NCBI GenBank assembly: GCA_001599755.1
Contig: BCHX01000001.1
Location: 682,001 to 746,000, forward strand
Length of the DNA: 64,000 nt
Reading direction: 5' to 3'
DNA from: Gliomastix tumulicola
Taxonomy: Eukaryota > Ascomycota > Sordariomycetes > Hypocreales > Bionectriaceae
In this document: piece after piece, positions 1 through 12,119 of the stretch
Position numbering within the stretch: position 1 is the stretch's first letter
Layout of the letters: every line of letters begins with the position of its first letter
Position numbers and translations under genes: made by a program
The notes under the pieces: model-generated
What the model was told of the DNA's origin: nothing
The model's database searches: none
Seen by the model: only the letters and a program-made list of their open reading frames with translations

Positions 1-1626
1 CATCGCTGGAGATGGTGGGTATCGGGCACGAGATATCGTCGTCAATAAATGTCTAATGAACCAGGGTGAGTAGGGGAATTCGAATGATGCGTTGTAAATG
101 GTATGCTTACGGAGCTCCGGCTGAAATGAAAGCTCGATATCTTTTCAATCGAATACAAGACCCAGAAAGCACGCTGGTAGGAGGCCTGGGCCTTGGCACT
201 GGACATGTTAATAGTAGCCAGATTCTGTGCTCGTCTCGCTGCCTCGGCTGTGATGACGTGATTCACTGAGATGCATGAGACTCCCTGAGCATATACGGCC
301 ATGGCAGTCATAGCTTGCAGGACGAGCAGCGAGTCAGGCTGCAGGAGGATGTCGGCAAACGTCCCGAGGGCGATGGAGAACAGCTCCCAGGCTTTGCCTG
401 CTGCAGGCTCATAGCTACCTCCATGGCTCATCTGACATCCAAGAGCAAGGACAGCATGGTACAGACAGTTCCACGCACTGCTGCGGGAGAGCTGGAAGAC
501 GAGGTCATCCGAGAATACGGCGCCCTCGAAAGAGTCCTTGTCCAGAAATGGGTAAATCGGATGGATGCGTTCGAAGTATGCTACAAGCTGTTATTAGCTT
601 TGGGAGCGATAAAATTATTCCACCGCAGCTTTCGAAGTTATACATACTCCCCAGATATTTGATGATTAGATCTTTGTCGGAGAACGGCGCACAACTCTGA
701 GTTTGACGTGATGGTGGTCTGGAAGAGAGTTGTCCCGGGTCCAATCGCTTGGTGACCTTGCCCCGTATGACACTTGATATTCGGCCGACAAGCTCGTGCA
801 CTTTGTTGTTGCCCAGGCAATTTGAAAGAGAAAGGAGCCTGGCTTCGGAGAAAAAAGTGAGACTGAGAGCCCCGCCTGGATGACAGTCAGTAATCCGGCC
901 GCTGGTAGAAGAAAGGATGGATGGATGGATGTACTGAATATCCCGTTTCCCTAGAAGACTTTAGCATAAGACCCAACGACCAGGATCTGGTACACACCCT
1001 TATAAATGCATGGGTCTTATCTTCGGCTCGAGAAGCGTGACGATTGTGCGCTCGCGAGAGCAGATGATCGATGTAGCAGTCGGGCAGTTGAGGAGGGGAC
1101 GCCGAGTCTTCTCGGGGCGACACATGATTGTCCACCGCGGCATTCGGGTTTTTCTTGAGGGGCGCCTGCTGAGGGCCAGTGGACGGAGGAGACGAGTAGA
1201 AGTCTTGGACTGCTGCGGGTGAAGGAAAGAACGGTTTAGTCCTCCCCGAGGAAAGAAGACGGTGATCTGCCCCGATGCTTACTGTTCTTCCGGCGGGACG
1301 GCTTTCTGTTACCGTAATGGCAGGCTATTTTCCGTGTCTATGTGCACACACGAGCCGGGACACTCCCATGTGAGGCAATGGCGCCACGTTAGCAAAGAAC
1401 TGCACGTGGGATTCGGGCATGACGGAGATTTGCAAAGACGCACAACGCAGTTGGTACAGGGATTCTTATTGCCCGAGTCTGCAACGTGATTAGATCTTGG
1501 ATCTAGGTAAGGACAGGGACGAGGCGCATCGGGATCTGACGTACTCGAGCACCGCACCTTACGAGCTCTGCAAGAATCGCATGACTTGTGACTCAGGTGT
1601 TGGAGTCCAGTCATCTCCGAAGACAT
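1..1626 (-). CDS. Zn2Cys6 fungal transcription factor, C-terminus cut by window edge
   Basis: Likely nuclear DNA-binding regulator. The start at 1626 opens a protein in which CDSCRARKVRC is followed, after removal of a clean GTACGT..CAG intron (1479-1544), by GNKNPCTNC and further cysteines. Together these form a Zn2Cys6 binuclear cluster, although the spacing to the sixth Cys is unclear. The fungal_trans middle homology region lies at about 640-1: after an intron that ends near 590 the protein reads LVAYFERIHPIYPF, later AFWVLYSIEKISS, then an intron at 53-110 and IDDDISCPIP. All are hallmarks of this domain. Exons between about 650 and 1310 are not resolved. The gene continues beyond position 1. 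It is divergent from the ABC transporter that begins at 2191, so it may regulate that gene; this is inference from position only. Confidence 0.8.
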
Positions 1627-2190
1627 GCTGGACTTCGGGTCCGGCGATAAGAGCAATGGACGCGGATATGCTGAATGGTTCAAGCAGAAGAGGTAAGCAG
1701 GAGAAGATTGTGTGATGCGAGTCTCCGAGGTTTCCCGGCGCCGTGCAGCGAGTGTCGAAGATTTCGGAAATGCGAAGTTGATAAAGGAAAAGTCTGTCAC
1801 ATGAAAAATTCCGAAAACTGGTGGCGCTACTCCTTTCAAGCCCCTGACTCGCGCTCACTTCGGCTCCGACATTCCGCTTTTGGCGACCACAACCAACGCA
1901 TCCCTGAGAACTCGGCGATGATGATATTTGCGCCTTACGGGATTGTTGACTGGCAGAACGACAGTTCGGGGCCGAGAGTAATCTTGCTTGCAAATCCAGG
2001 GTACAATGACGTCGGCATGCCAAAGACCGTAACGTTAGAATAACAACCTGATTCTCTAATAAATACCTTCCATATCTTGTCAAGCTAGCATAATCGCCGT
2101 CCTGATGGCATTGCAGGGCTCCAATACACTCGTTTATCCTTCACCTTTGCCAGTGCCCAATCTTTAGACAGCGCGAGGTCTAAGCATAGG
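1627..2190. promoter_or_regulatory. Divergent promoter between the regulator and the ABC transporter
   Basis: This 564-bp gap separates two outward-facing start codons and must hold both promoters. Reading frames that cross it lack domain features. No TATA box or binding palindrome stands out. Zn2Cys6 proteins often bind CGG triplets, but I could not single out a pair here. Confidence 0.5.
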
Positions 2191-5100
2191 ATGGCTGCCA
2201 CTGAGACAAGCGGCCACGAGAGCCAGTCCTCGACCGACCATGAGCATTCCCACGGCGATCATACTGATGCGCGGCGCATCACCGAGCTCGTCCGATCCCA
2301 CAGCTTTGCTCTGGTTCGGTCAACCTCGGTTGCAGACCCGAACGTGAACCCATTCCTGGATTCCCACCCAGAACTCGACCCGAACTCACCCCAATTCAAT
2401 GCCAGAACTTGGGCCAAGACACTGATTCGGCACTCGGTCACGGACCCTGACCGGTATCCTCGCAATATCGCGGGCGTCGCATACCGGAACCTCAGTGTTC
2501 ACGGCTATGGAGAAGATACCGATTATCAGAGGACTGTACTGAACCTGCCACTGCAAGCGATCTCCATGGTGCGGAATCTGATTTTCACACCGCATCACCG
2601 CCGACGGGTCGACATTCTTAGAAACTTCGATGGCTTAGTCGGAAATGGCGAGATGCTACTGGTCTTGGGCCGACCCGGCAGGTGAGCTCAAACTTCTTCA
2701 TCCCTCGCTCTCGCTGCCTGGAAAGCTACTAGTACTCACATCATCGACAGCGGAGTGTCGACTCTGCTCAAGACCATAGCCGGGGAGACAAAAGGCCTCC
2801 ACGTCGATCCGCAGTCGCACTTCAATTTCCGGGGTATGTTCCTCTTGATCTACCGGGCCTCGGTCACTCTCTAACATTACTCAGGCATACCGATGCAGAC
2901 CATGCACAAGACGTTCAAAGGCGAGGTCATCTACCAGGCCGAAGAAGACATTCACTTCCCCCATCTCACCGTCGGCCAAACCCTCCAGTTTGCATCTCGC
3001 GCCCGAACGCCCAAGAACCGACTCCCAGGCGTCTCTCGCGAACACTACGCATCTCACCTCCGTGATGTTGTCATGGCGGTATTTGGCATCTCCCACACGA
3101 TAAACACCAAGGTGGGAAATGACCTTGTGCGAGGCGTGAGTGGCGGAGAAAGAAAGCGCGTCAGCATTGCAGAGGTCGTCCTTTGTCAGAGTCCAATTCA
3201 ATGCTGGGACAACAGCACCCGCGGTCTCGACAGTGCGACGGCGCTTGAGTTCGCGAGGACGCTGAGGTCTTCGACGGAGATTGCAGGAACGACGGCCATT
3301 GTTGCCATGTATCAGGCCTCGCAGGCCGCATACGACGTAAGAAAACCGACTGACATTTATTTAAACGCGGGAGCTAATTGGATATAGACCTTTGATAAGG
3401 TCGCAGTCTTGTATGAAGGCCGGCAGATCTACTTTGGCCACAAGGATCTGGCTAAGCAGTACTTCATCGACATGGGCTACCACTGCCCGGACCGGCAGAC
3501 GACTGCAGACTTTTTGACCTCGCTGACGAATCCAGCCGAGCGAATTGTTCGAGAGGGCTTCCACTCTCGCGTGCCAAAAACGCCGGATGAGTTTGCTCAA
3601 GCGTGGCAGGCAAGTGAGGCCAGGGAACAGCTCCTGCGTGATATCGACGCTTTCGAGGATGAGCATCCCATGGACGGCAAGGGGATTGAGAAGTTCCTCG
3701 ACACCAATAAAGCCCAACAAGCTTCCTGGACGTGAGTTTGGTTGCCCTGCTGATTGAAAATGGCTGGCGACTGATTATCGAGTAGCCGGCCGGATTCTCC
3801 CTACCGAATCTCGGTGCCAATGCAGGTCAAGATCTGTATGATTCGTGGCTTTGAGCGGCTCGTAGCTGAGAAGACTTTTGCCCTCGTCACTGTGGCTGGT
3901 AACGCGGTAATTTCGCTCATTCTGGGCAGCGTCTTTTTCGATCTTCCCGAGACAGCGGATGGCATCAACAGTCGTTGTGTGGTCCTGTTCTTTTCCATTC
4001 TGTTCAACGGCTTGAGTAGCGCTTTGGAAGTATTTCTACCCAGCCTACCCGTTATTCTGACAAGTTAGCCAGGAACTGACCACGATATGTTGACAGATTC
4101 TCTCCCTCTACTCACAGCGGCCCATCGTTCGAAAGCATGCTCGATACGCTCTCTATCATCCCTTCGCTGAAGCAATGTCGTCAATGATTTGCGACCTGCC
4201 AACCAAGATCTTCTCTACAATCTGTTTCAATGTTCCTGTGTATTTCATGGCCAACCTTCGCCAAGACGCCGGCTCGTTCTTTACTTTTCTTTTGTTTGGT
4301 TTCACTTGCACTCTGACCATGTCCATGATCCTACGGAGCATCGGACAGATATCTCGGACCGTCCACCAAGCCCTTACACCAGCTGCAATTTTCATCTTGG
4401 CCCTCATTATCTACACCGGCTTCGTCCTGCCAACGCGCATGATGCAGGGCTGGTTGCGCTGGATCAACTACATCAACCCCATCGCGTACGGCTTCGAGGC
4501 CCTCGTGGTCAACGAACTCTCGGGCCGGCGCTTCCCTTGCATCCAGTTTGTCCCTGCATATCCCGATGCGCTTCCGTCGCAGCGGAGCTGCTCTACCGCG
4601 GGAGCCCAACCAGGTGACGACTTTGTGGATGGCGGTTTCTACATGAACGCCGTGTACAAATACTACGACTCGCATCTTTGGAGGTATGATTGGGCAGTCC
4701 AAGGGTATTTCAAGTAGGCTAACCTGATGGTAGGAATTTCGGCATTCTGGCTGCCTATGTCATCTTCTTCATGATTGTGTACCTTCTAGCGGCAGAATAC
4801 ATCGCTTCAGATGGATCCAAGGGGGAGAAGCTCGTCTTCCAGAACCGTCGCGATATTCAAAACCTCGGAGCAGCGAATACCAAAGACGAGGAGAAGGCCC
4901 ACGGATCTGGAGCACACGAAACGCCGTCCCGAGTCCTGCGTGAGACGCCAAACTCCGATGATCCACCTTCGACAATTAATGTGCTTCACTGGAGAAGCGT
5001 ATGCTACGACATCACGATCAAATCTGAGCCCCGAAGAATACTGGATGATGTGAGCGGATGGGTGAAGCCCGGAACCCTCACAGCCCTGATGGTAATCCCC

Positions 5101-7181
5101 CTCGGACTTTCTAATTCTCGCTGAGCCGCCGCTTAAATGCTGACATAGTAAAACACAGGGAGCAACAGGCGCTGGAAAGACCACCCTACTGGACGTGCTA
5201 GCGAATCGAGTGACAATGGGAGTTGTGCGAGGAGACATGTCCGTCAACGGTGTGCCTCGTGGGGAATCCTTCCAACGCCAGGCCGGATATGTCCAGCAGC
5301 AGGACATTCACCTACCAACCTCGACCGTTCGAGAAGCCCTCCGATTCAGCGCAGTTCTTCGGCAGCCCAAGACTGTCAGCAGAGCTGAGAAATTTGCCTA
5401 CGTCGAAGAAGTGATTGAGCTCCTGGAAATGGGATCATACGCCAACGCCGTAGTTGGCGTGCCGGGAGAAGGCGAGTGAAACGTGATAAACAGAATTGCT
5501 ATACTATGGATTCTTCTAACGCTCGGACTTTTGAACACAGGGCTCAATATTGAACAAAGGAAGCGTCTCACCATTGGCGTAGAGCTCGCCGCCAAGCCGA
5601 ATCTTCTCTTCCTCGACGAGCCAACGTCTGGTCTCGACAGTCAGACGGCTTGGAGCATCGCTGCCCTCATCCGCAAGTTGTCTGATAACGGACAGGCAGT
5701 TCTTTGTACAATCCACCAGCCATCGGCTATGCTCTTCCAGCAGTTTGACCGGATCCTTCTCCTTGCCAAAGGTGGGAAAACCGTCTATTTTGGTGATCTC
5801 GGAGAGGGCTGCCGCACTCTCATCGATTACTTTGAGAGCAACGGCGCCCCCCACTGCGAGCCTCATGAGAACCCTGCAGAATGGATGTTGAATGCCATTG
5901 GTGCAGCTCCCGGATCCAAGACTGATCAGGACTGGCCGCTGGTTTGGCAGCACAGTGAGGAATGTGAGGCCATACAGCGAGGATTGGCAGATCTGGAAGA
6001 TCACTTTCGGACCTCGGTTCATCTCCGCAGAGACGAAGTCGAAGATGACTTCGCGAGCGGCCTGTATGCCAGCACGTTCTACGTGCAACTTTCAAGTTGT
6101 CTCCAGCGGGTCTTCCAGCAATATTGGCGGACTCCCTCATATATCTACGCCAAACTCGTCCTCTCCGGTGGAATTGTAAGGCAGCCCCTTCTTTTTGCCA
6201 TCCGGAATATCGCAATGAGGATAGTCACACTGACAACAATTCGCAGGCACTCTTCATTGGCGTCTCATTTTACGATGCCGAGCTTTCCATGCAAGGCCTG
6301 CAAAACCAGATGTTCGCCATCTTCATGCTCCTCGTCGTCTTTGCCTTCCTCGTCTACCAAGCCATGCCCAATTTCATTCTGCAGAGGGACCTGTACGAGG
6401 CTCGCGAGCGGTCGTCGAGGATGTACTCGTGGATGGTCTTCATGCTTTCCAACATCATCGTCGAACTGCCATGGAACTCTCTCGCCGCGCTTATCATGTA
6501 CCTGTTCTTCTACTACTTGGTCGGGATGCATCGAAACGCAGAAGCAACGGACTCGGTACATGAGCGTGGAGGGCTAATGTTTCTCCTCATGTGGGCGTTC
6601 ATGCTCTTTGAGTCCACCTTTGCCAACATGGTGGTTGCTGGGGTTGACATGGCTGAGGTCGGAGCCGTGATTGCGCTGATCCTGTTCGCCTTCAGTCTGA
6701 TCTTCTGCGGGTACGCTCTTACTTGATTCTTCCCGAATATTGTCGGTCGTCTAGCGATATAACTAACATTCTTCTTCTTAGTGTCATGGTACCAAAGGTT
6801 GCTCTTCCGGGATTCTGGATCTTCATGTACCGCGTCTCCCCTATGACTTACCTTGTCAGCGCCTTCCTCTCCACCGGTCTTGCGGGTAACGAGGTCCGTT
6901 GCTCCGATATCGAATTTCTACGCTTCGCACCGCCCAATGGCACATCTTGCGGAGAGTACCTAGAGCCTTACATGAAGATGGCAGGTGGCAGACTGGCAGA
7001 TCCTTCGGCAACGGACATGTGCCAGTTCTGCTCACTTACTTCCACGGACGTCTTCTTGTCCACAGTTGATTCATTCTACGGGGACAGGTGGAGGAACTAC
7101 GGGATACTGTGGGCTTACATTCTGTTCAATACCGGTGCAGCATTGCTCATCTACTGGCTTGTGAGAGTCCCAAAGCAGTAG
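2191..7181 (+). CDS. PDR/CDR-type ABC-G transporter, full-size (NBD-TMD)2
   Basis: Plasma-membrane drug or lipid efflux pump of the fungal pleiotropic drug resistance family. Ten introns (2682-2750, 2834-2884, 3337-3387, 3732-3785, 4030-4096, 4684-4733, 5092-5158, 5472-5540, 6176-6246, 6711-6781) give a 1456-residue protein, the usual length. NBD1 has a degenerate Walker A (GRPGSGVSTLLK), the signature VSGGERKR and Walker B CWDNSTRGLDSA. NBD2 has a canonical Walker A (GATGAGKTTLLD), the degenerate signature LNIEQRKRLTIG and Walker B LFLDEPTSGLD. This NBD asymmetry is typical of the family. Each half ends in a block of about six membrane helices. Two oddities: Val replaces the family's Cys at the Walker A lysine position of NBD1, and the eighth intron has a GC donor. 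The divergent Zn2Cys6 gene is the obvious candidate regulator. Confidence 0.95.
5472..5540 (+). other. Non-canonical GC-AG intron in the ABC transporter
   Basis: The conserved NBD2 block PGEG-LNIEQRKRL is restored only if the intron starts with GCGAGT at 5472 and ends with CACAG at 5540. The nearby GT (in GAGTGA) would give the wrong frame. Every other intron in this gene starts with GT. Confidence 0.8.
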
Positions 7182-7443
7182 GTATTTGGGTGAATAGGAT
7201 GGTAAGGGAGGCTCATGGAACGAAGCCTCCAAGCATCTGATTGGGAAGAAACTAATCGTCAAAGATTGCTACATACTGCAGATAATTAGAAGGAGTGGAG
7301 AAGACTACAGACACTACAGAACATTGAGGCAGCTGGTATTAGACAGACTGAACATAGACTTGGTACTATAATTAATGATGTGTATTGAAATTCTTTTCTA
7401 ATTCTCTCCAGACGTGACTGCGGCAAGGAACTCAGGTCTTGAC
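7182..7443. other. Convergent 3' intergenic region
   Basis: AT-richer 3' flank shared by the ABC transporter and homoserine dehydrogenase, which converge here. It contains AT-rich motifs of the kind used for polyadenylation and no coding signal. Confidence 0.4.
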
Positions 7444-8596
7444 CTATGCTATTTGCGACGCCACCTTGATGATGCCGTTCGTGATACCCATCGCTGTTAC
7501 CTCTCCTCCAGCACCAGCGCCCTGGATAATCAATGGGTTACTGCCATATCTCTTGGTGTAGAAGCTGACCAGGTTATCGCTCCCTTTTAGTACTGCAATT
7601 GGGTGAGTCTTCTCAAAAGTCTCAAGGCCCACCTCGATGGTCTTGGTAGCCATATCGATCTTGCCTACATATCTCACGACTTTGCCCTGCTCCTCGGCCG
7701 ACTTCTTGATATCTTCCATCCGGGCATCGAACTCCGAAAGCCTGTCCAGGAACTCGGCACTCGTGACGCCAGATCCGAGCTCCTGTGGGACCAGACTATG
7801 CACGGGAAATGACGCGATGGACTCAACGTGCAATCCGATCAGTCGCGCAAAGATGATGAGTTTCCGTGCGACATCGAGGCCGTTGAGGTCGTCTCTGGGA
7901 TCAGGCTCTGTGAACCCCAACTCTTGAGCCTTCTTGACTGCGACAGACCACGGCTGTCCAGCAGATGCGTCTGCGGGGGCGAACGTGGTGAAGAGGTACG
8001 ACAGAGTGCCGCTCAAGGCACCTTCGATCTTGGTGATCTCGTCTCCTGTGTTGATGAGGTCCTTGAGTGTGGACACGAGCGGCAACCCTGCGCCCACAGA
8101 CGCTTCGACATAGGGAACCGCACCCGAGGAAGCGGCAGCAGCGAAAATATCTTCCCACAGCTGACTCGACCCCGCAAAGGCCTTCTTACTAGGAGTGACG
8201 ATGCTGATTCCATGTGCCAAGAACACCGGATAGGCATCAGCAACCAGCTGGGTGCCAGTATTGTCGATGAGAATGGTCTTCGAAGGAGACGCAGATAAGT
8301 ACTCAGCCAGATGAGAAAAGTCCATTGGGGTCTGTGAAGAGTTGTGGAGGTCATCCAGCGCCGTTTCGATGCTGAGGGCGTCATCTGCATTGTAGAGCGC
8401 CTTCTTGCTCGTGGCGATGTAAACCAAGTTGAGCTTGGGCGATGGGCGTTGGACCGACAGCCATTTCAGCTGCGGCATGAAGCACTTTCCCACCCCGCCA
8501 GCGCCTGCGCATTTCATCGATTTAGCAGCAGGCCATAGAACTCCCTTGGATGTCTTTCTTACCAATGATAGCAATGTTGATCTCCTTGACTGTCAT
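7444..8596 (-). CDS. HOM6: Homoserine dehydrogenase
   Basis: Reduces aspartate semialdehyde to homoserine with NAD(P)H, the branch point to threonine and methionine; cytosolic. The short first exon (8563-8596) encodes MTVKEINIAIIG. After a 58-nt intron (8505-8562) it joins AGGVGKCF to complete the Rossmann GAGGVG loop. The 364-residue product matches the usual fungal length. Recognisable family blocks follow: TPSKKAFAGS, EASVGAGLPLVSTL, the catalytic-domain EGALSGTLSYLF with EPDPRDDLNGLDVARKL, and the C-terminal IQGAGAGGEVTAMGI. No ACT domain is present, as in other fungi. A start at an inner methionine would lose the NAD(P) loop, so 8596 is preferred. Its neighbours are unrelated. Confidence 0.96.
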
Positions 8597-9198
8597 AGCG
8601 GATGCGTTCCCCGGATACAGTGTAAAGCAATGGACTGAAATGCCCTCGATAAGTCAGAAGTTCCTGACAACGGCAAGGAATGGGAGCCGGATTGCAAAAC
8701 CACAGCAAGGCAGAGACGAGCGTTGCAGTGCGTCAGGTTTTTAGGTTTTTTTATGAACGCCAGCTTTGAAGTCTTTCACGAAAACTTTTTGCCGAGGTTC
8801 CAGAAGGCGAATACTTTTCACAAGAGCCAAAATGGTGGAAAGATTTATAATCACAATCCACATCGAGCATTTATAAGCACGCATTTGTACCGCAGCTTCC
8901 AATGAAGTGGGTGCGTACTTCTGCAATTGAACCAATTGCAGTGCCTCGTGAATCGTGGACTTCGTAGAGGTTCTAAAATAAATAAAAAAAGACTGATGCA
9001 GGCTTTATCATGTAGGCAGGTCACATTGAGTCCTCGATCAGGGTAGCCAGGCTTGTCATGTCAATCTGCACACGGGGTCGCCGATGTCACAGGGCGCGCC
9101 CAATAGGACATGTTGTAAGCAATTGTCTTCACGTTTTTTATTTTATTATTATTCTAAAATGCTCCTAAAAACTCCCGTCGTACTAGCTACGGATGTCT
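8597..9198. other. AT-rich intergenic region
   Basis: Promoter of homoserine dehydrogenase followed by an AT-rich stretch with A and T runs (around 8980 and 9135-9155). I see no coding region or repeat. Confidence 0.4.
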
Positions 9199-9533
9199 AG
9201 TATATGCGTTTTGACTGGCGAAGATCTCACGTCTCCCGACTTTGATGTTGGACTGTGCGTAGACAAGGTCCGAGATGATTTGGAAAGCGTAACGAGCGAA
9301 GACCTCGTCTCCGCGCACACTCACTGCGTGCAATGGACAACTCCATCCTAGATGCCGCCCATTCGTCAATTACCCTCAATCTCTGGGTCTATATTCATGT
9401 TCACGATGTGGTTAGCATATTCATCGGGCTGCTTGGCGAGGCCCTCGGCAACAATCAAGCTGAGGGAATCCAGGATGCGAAAAGACTTTACTTGGGAGCA
9501 ATGACAAACGTGTACGTCCAAAACAACTCATAG
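9199..9533 (+). pseudogene. Relic of an NAD(P)-dependent epimerase-like gene
   Basis: Two fragments in different frames resemble fungal NAD(P)-binding epimerase proteins (extended SDR). In the first, from 9199, VLTGEDLTSPD..VDKVRDDLESVTS recalls the 'ILT.ED...DKV.DD...V' stretch of the family. In the second, from about 9375, VYIHVHDVVSIFIGLLGEAL matches the IHVHDV..iyi.LleeAL stretch that lies towards the C-terminus. The parts normally between them are missing and the frame breaks at about 9350. No glycine-rich Rossmann loop is visible upstream. I read this as a deletion-ridden dead gene. The match rests on motif memory only. Confidence 0.5.
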
Positions 9534-10318
9534 CTATCACTCGCATTAACTGCCCTTGCTATATTTGCTCTCTTTTTGCTGACATCGCTCCCGGCAGCTT
9601 TCACGGGCTTGGATCCAGGTGCTGGGATCAGCAAATTCACGGGACGAGAGGACTGTCCTGTCCGTTCTCGGTGGCTTTGTCCGCGCCCATCCAATACCAG
9701 TTCGGTCATCTCATGCCAGCTTCTCGGTGTTCCCACATCCTACTTAAATGCCTACTGTAAACAATATCAAGTGTCCCACGCGAGGTAAGTGTCATTCTAC
9801 TCCATAACTCACGCTTCAAATCATCGTACAAGAGTCAGAATCACGTTATTCTATGCGGACGACTGTCACCCTCGACTGCCCCAGGTCACGGACTCCCCAC
9901 CCCGGTCTCCAGTCCACCACGTTTTAGTCCTCATTTCCCCTGACTCGCGCGAGAATTACGGGCGCCCATCGCATGGGGAGAGCCTGGAGAAACACGCTGA
10001 AGTGCCCCCAGATGGAGCCCCAGAGTCAGGCATGCTCCCCTGACAGTCGGGAATCTGGGGGGTGGGCTCCGTCCTGCGGCCTGAACCACCTGAAGAAAAA
10101 TAGCCGGAGCCATGTCCGACGTCCGCCACCAAGGAGCAAAGCCTCTCTCGATCCGATTCAGTGATGGGATGTCATTGCATTTGCATCGCTTTGTATATAA
10201 AAAGCTAGCGGATGCCCTCCTCTGTCGATCACTTGGCTTGCTGCACGCATCTTCATCAGCACGGCTCACCAACATTACTCTACAGATCCGTGTCTTTGAT
10301 GAGCACACAGCCGTCATC
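9534..10318. other. Intergenic region upstream of the sugar transporter
   Basis: Contains the transporter promoter and a nested inverted repeat at 10005-10061. Short open frames here show no domain. The 5' leader runs into the ATG at 10319. Confidence 0.4.
10005..10061. promoter_or_regulatory. Nested inverted repeat upstream of the sugar transporter
   Basis: A perfect 9-bp outer inverted repeat (CCCCCAGAT at 10005-10013, ATCTGGGGG at 10053-10061) encloses a perfect 6-bp inner one (GTCAGG at 10025-10030, CCTGAC at 10039-10044). It lies about 260-310 bp before the start codon. It may be an operator-like site for a dimeric regulator; the regulator is unknown. Confidence 0.35.
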
Positions 10319-11958
10319 ATGCCTTTGACCCAAGTGGAACGGGACACCAAAATCGTCGGCGCTGCCCTAGCTGAGGTGCTGCCCCAGACCGACAAGTACT
10401 GGTTCCAGCAGCCTCACCTGCTCCGTCTGAACCTCTTGCTTCTGATCCCTCTGCTCTCCAGTTCAGTGTCTGGATACGATGGTGAGTTCTTCCAGTGGAC
10501 ATGGGAAGGAAGACATCTGCTCACACCAGAACAGGCTCCTTGATGAACGGCCTCCAGTCGCTCCACCAGTGGCGCGAGTACTTCAACCACCCAACAGGCT
10601 CCGTCCTCGGCCTCGTCAACGCCGCGCAGTCCATCGGCTCTGTCCTCGCCTTGCCTTTCGTCGGCACCCTCTCCGATAAGTTCGGCCGCAGGCCCGTCCT
10701 CCTCGCCGGCATCATCACGATCTGCGTCGCCGCCGCCATCCAGGCCGCCTCGGTCAACTACCCCATGTTCGTCGTCTCGCGCGTCATCGTCGGATTCGGC
10801 GGCATGTTCGTAGTCCAGCCGAGCCCCATGCTCATCGCCGAGCTCGCCTATCCGACGCACCGCGGCAAATACACATCGGCATTCTGGACGCTCTACTATC
10901 TGGGTGCCATCCTGGCGTCGTGGATGACGTTCGGGACGCAGGTGTATGAGAGTGATATCTCATGGAGGCTGCCCTCGGCACTGCAGGCTGGATTCCCAGT
11001 TGTACAGTTGATCTTCTGGTGGTGGGTACCTGAGTCGCCGAGATGGCTCGTGGCTCAAGATCGAACGGCCGAGGCATCAGCTATCCTCACAAAGTACCAC
11101 GACCCGTTGACACAGGACAGTCCCCTCATCAGCCGGGAGCTGCAGGAGATTGTCCAGACGATCCAATACGAGAAGGACGCCAAGTCAACGGGCTGGTCGT
11201 CGCTTGTCAGCACGCCTGGGAACAGGAAGAGAACTTTGATCGCCTTCTTGACGGGTCTGATGGCTCAGTGGAACGGCATTGGAGTCGTATCGTACTACCT
11301 CACGCTTGTCCTCGACTCCGTCGGCATCACGGATACCTTTGACCAGACGCTCATCAATGGATTGCTCCAGATCTTCAACTTCGCCGCCGCTCTCGGTGCA
11401 GCTTTCCTTGTAGACAGACTCGGCCGTCGTACGCTGTTCCTGTGGTCCGGACTCGGCATGCTGGTCTCGTACATCGTCTGGACGGCCTGCTCCGCCGTCA
11501 ACTCCGAGACGGGCAACAAGTCTGCTGGCATTGTCGTGGTTGTCTGTCTCTTCACCTACTTCTTCCACTACGACATCGCCTGGACGCCCCTGCTCTTCGG
11601 CTACCCTACCGAGATCTTCCCCTACTCGCTCCGGTCCAAGGGCATCGCCCTCGAGCTCTTCGCCATCTACGGATCCCTCATCATCGCGGCATTTGCGAAC
11701 CCAATCGGGCTGGACAGCATCGGGTGGAAGTACTACATCGTCTTCTGCGTGCTGCTGGTGATCTTCTTATTCATCACGTACTTCCTGTTCCCGGAGACCA
11801 AGGGGTATAGTTTGGAGGAGATTGCGTCCATCTTTGACAAGAACAGCGTGATTGACCCGGAGGGGGCGATCACGATCAAGCACAAGATGGGAAAGATGGC
11901 TGATGATGAGCCGGTGGAGGATGCGGCGCATATGGAGAATCCCAGGAATGCACCGTGA
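10319..11958 (+). CDS. MFS sugar transporter (hexose/lactose-permease type)
   Basis: Proton-coupled sugar uptake protein of the plasma membrane. One intron (10482-10534) joins SGYDG to SLMNGL, a conserved splice position after helix 1, and the product has 528 residues. Family marks in order: GSVLALPFVGTLSDKFGRRP (loop 2-3), PESPRWL before the large cytosolic loop, LVDRLGRRTLF (loop 8-9), PTEIFPYSLRSKGIALE, and FPETKGYSLEEI after helix 12. About 12 membrane helices fit. The FFHYDIAWTPLLFGYPTE segment is typical of the lactose permease/disaccharide branch of the family, so a disaccharide or plant-derived sugar is possible. The substrate cannot be set from sequence alone. A nested inverted repeat lies upstream. 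Confidence 0.93.
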
Positions 11959-12119
11959 ATGGGGGTGGCTGTATCTCAGAGTGAGATGTAGCATTATTGT
12001 TCTTCATCGTCTCGCTATGCAACTTCACTAACTTGTACCAATTAATCTGTCAATGTCAATAACCTGCCCATCGTCAAGCATCGCCAGTGAATCTGTGCCA
12101 CCCCGTCATACCAGGGTAT

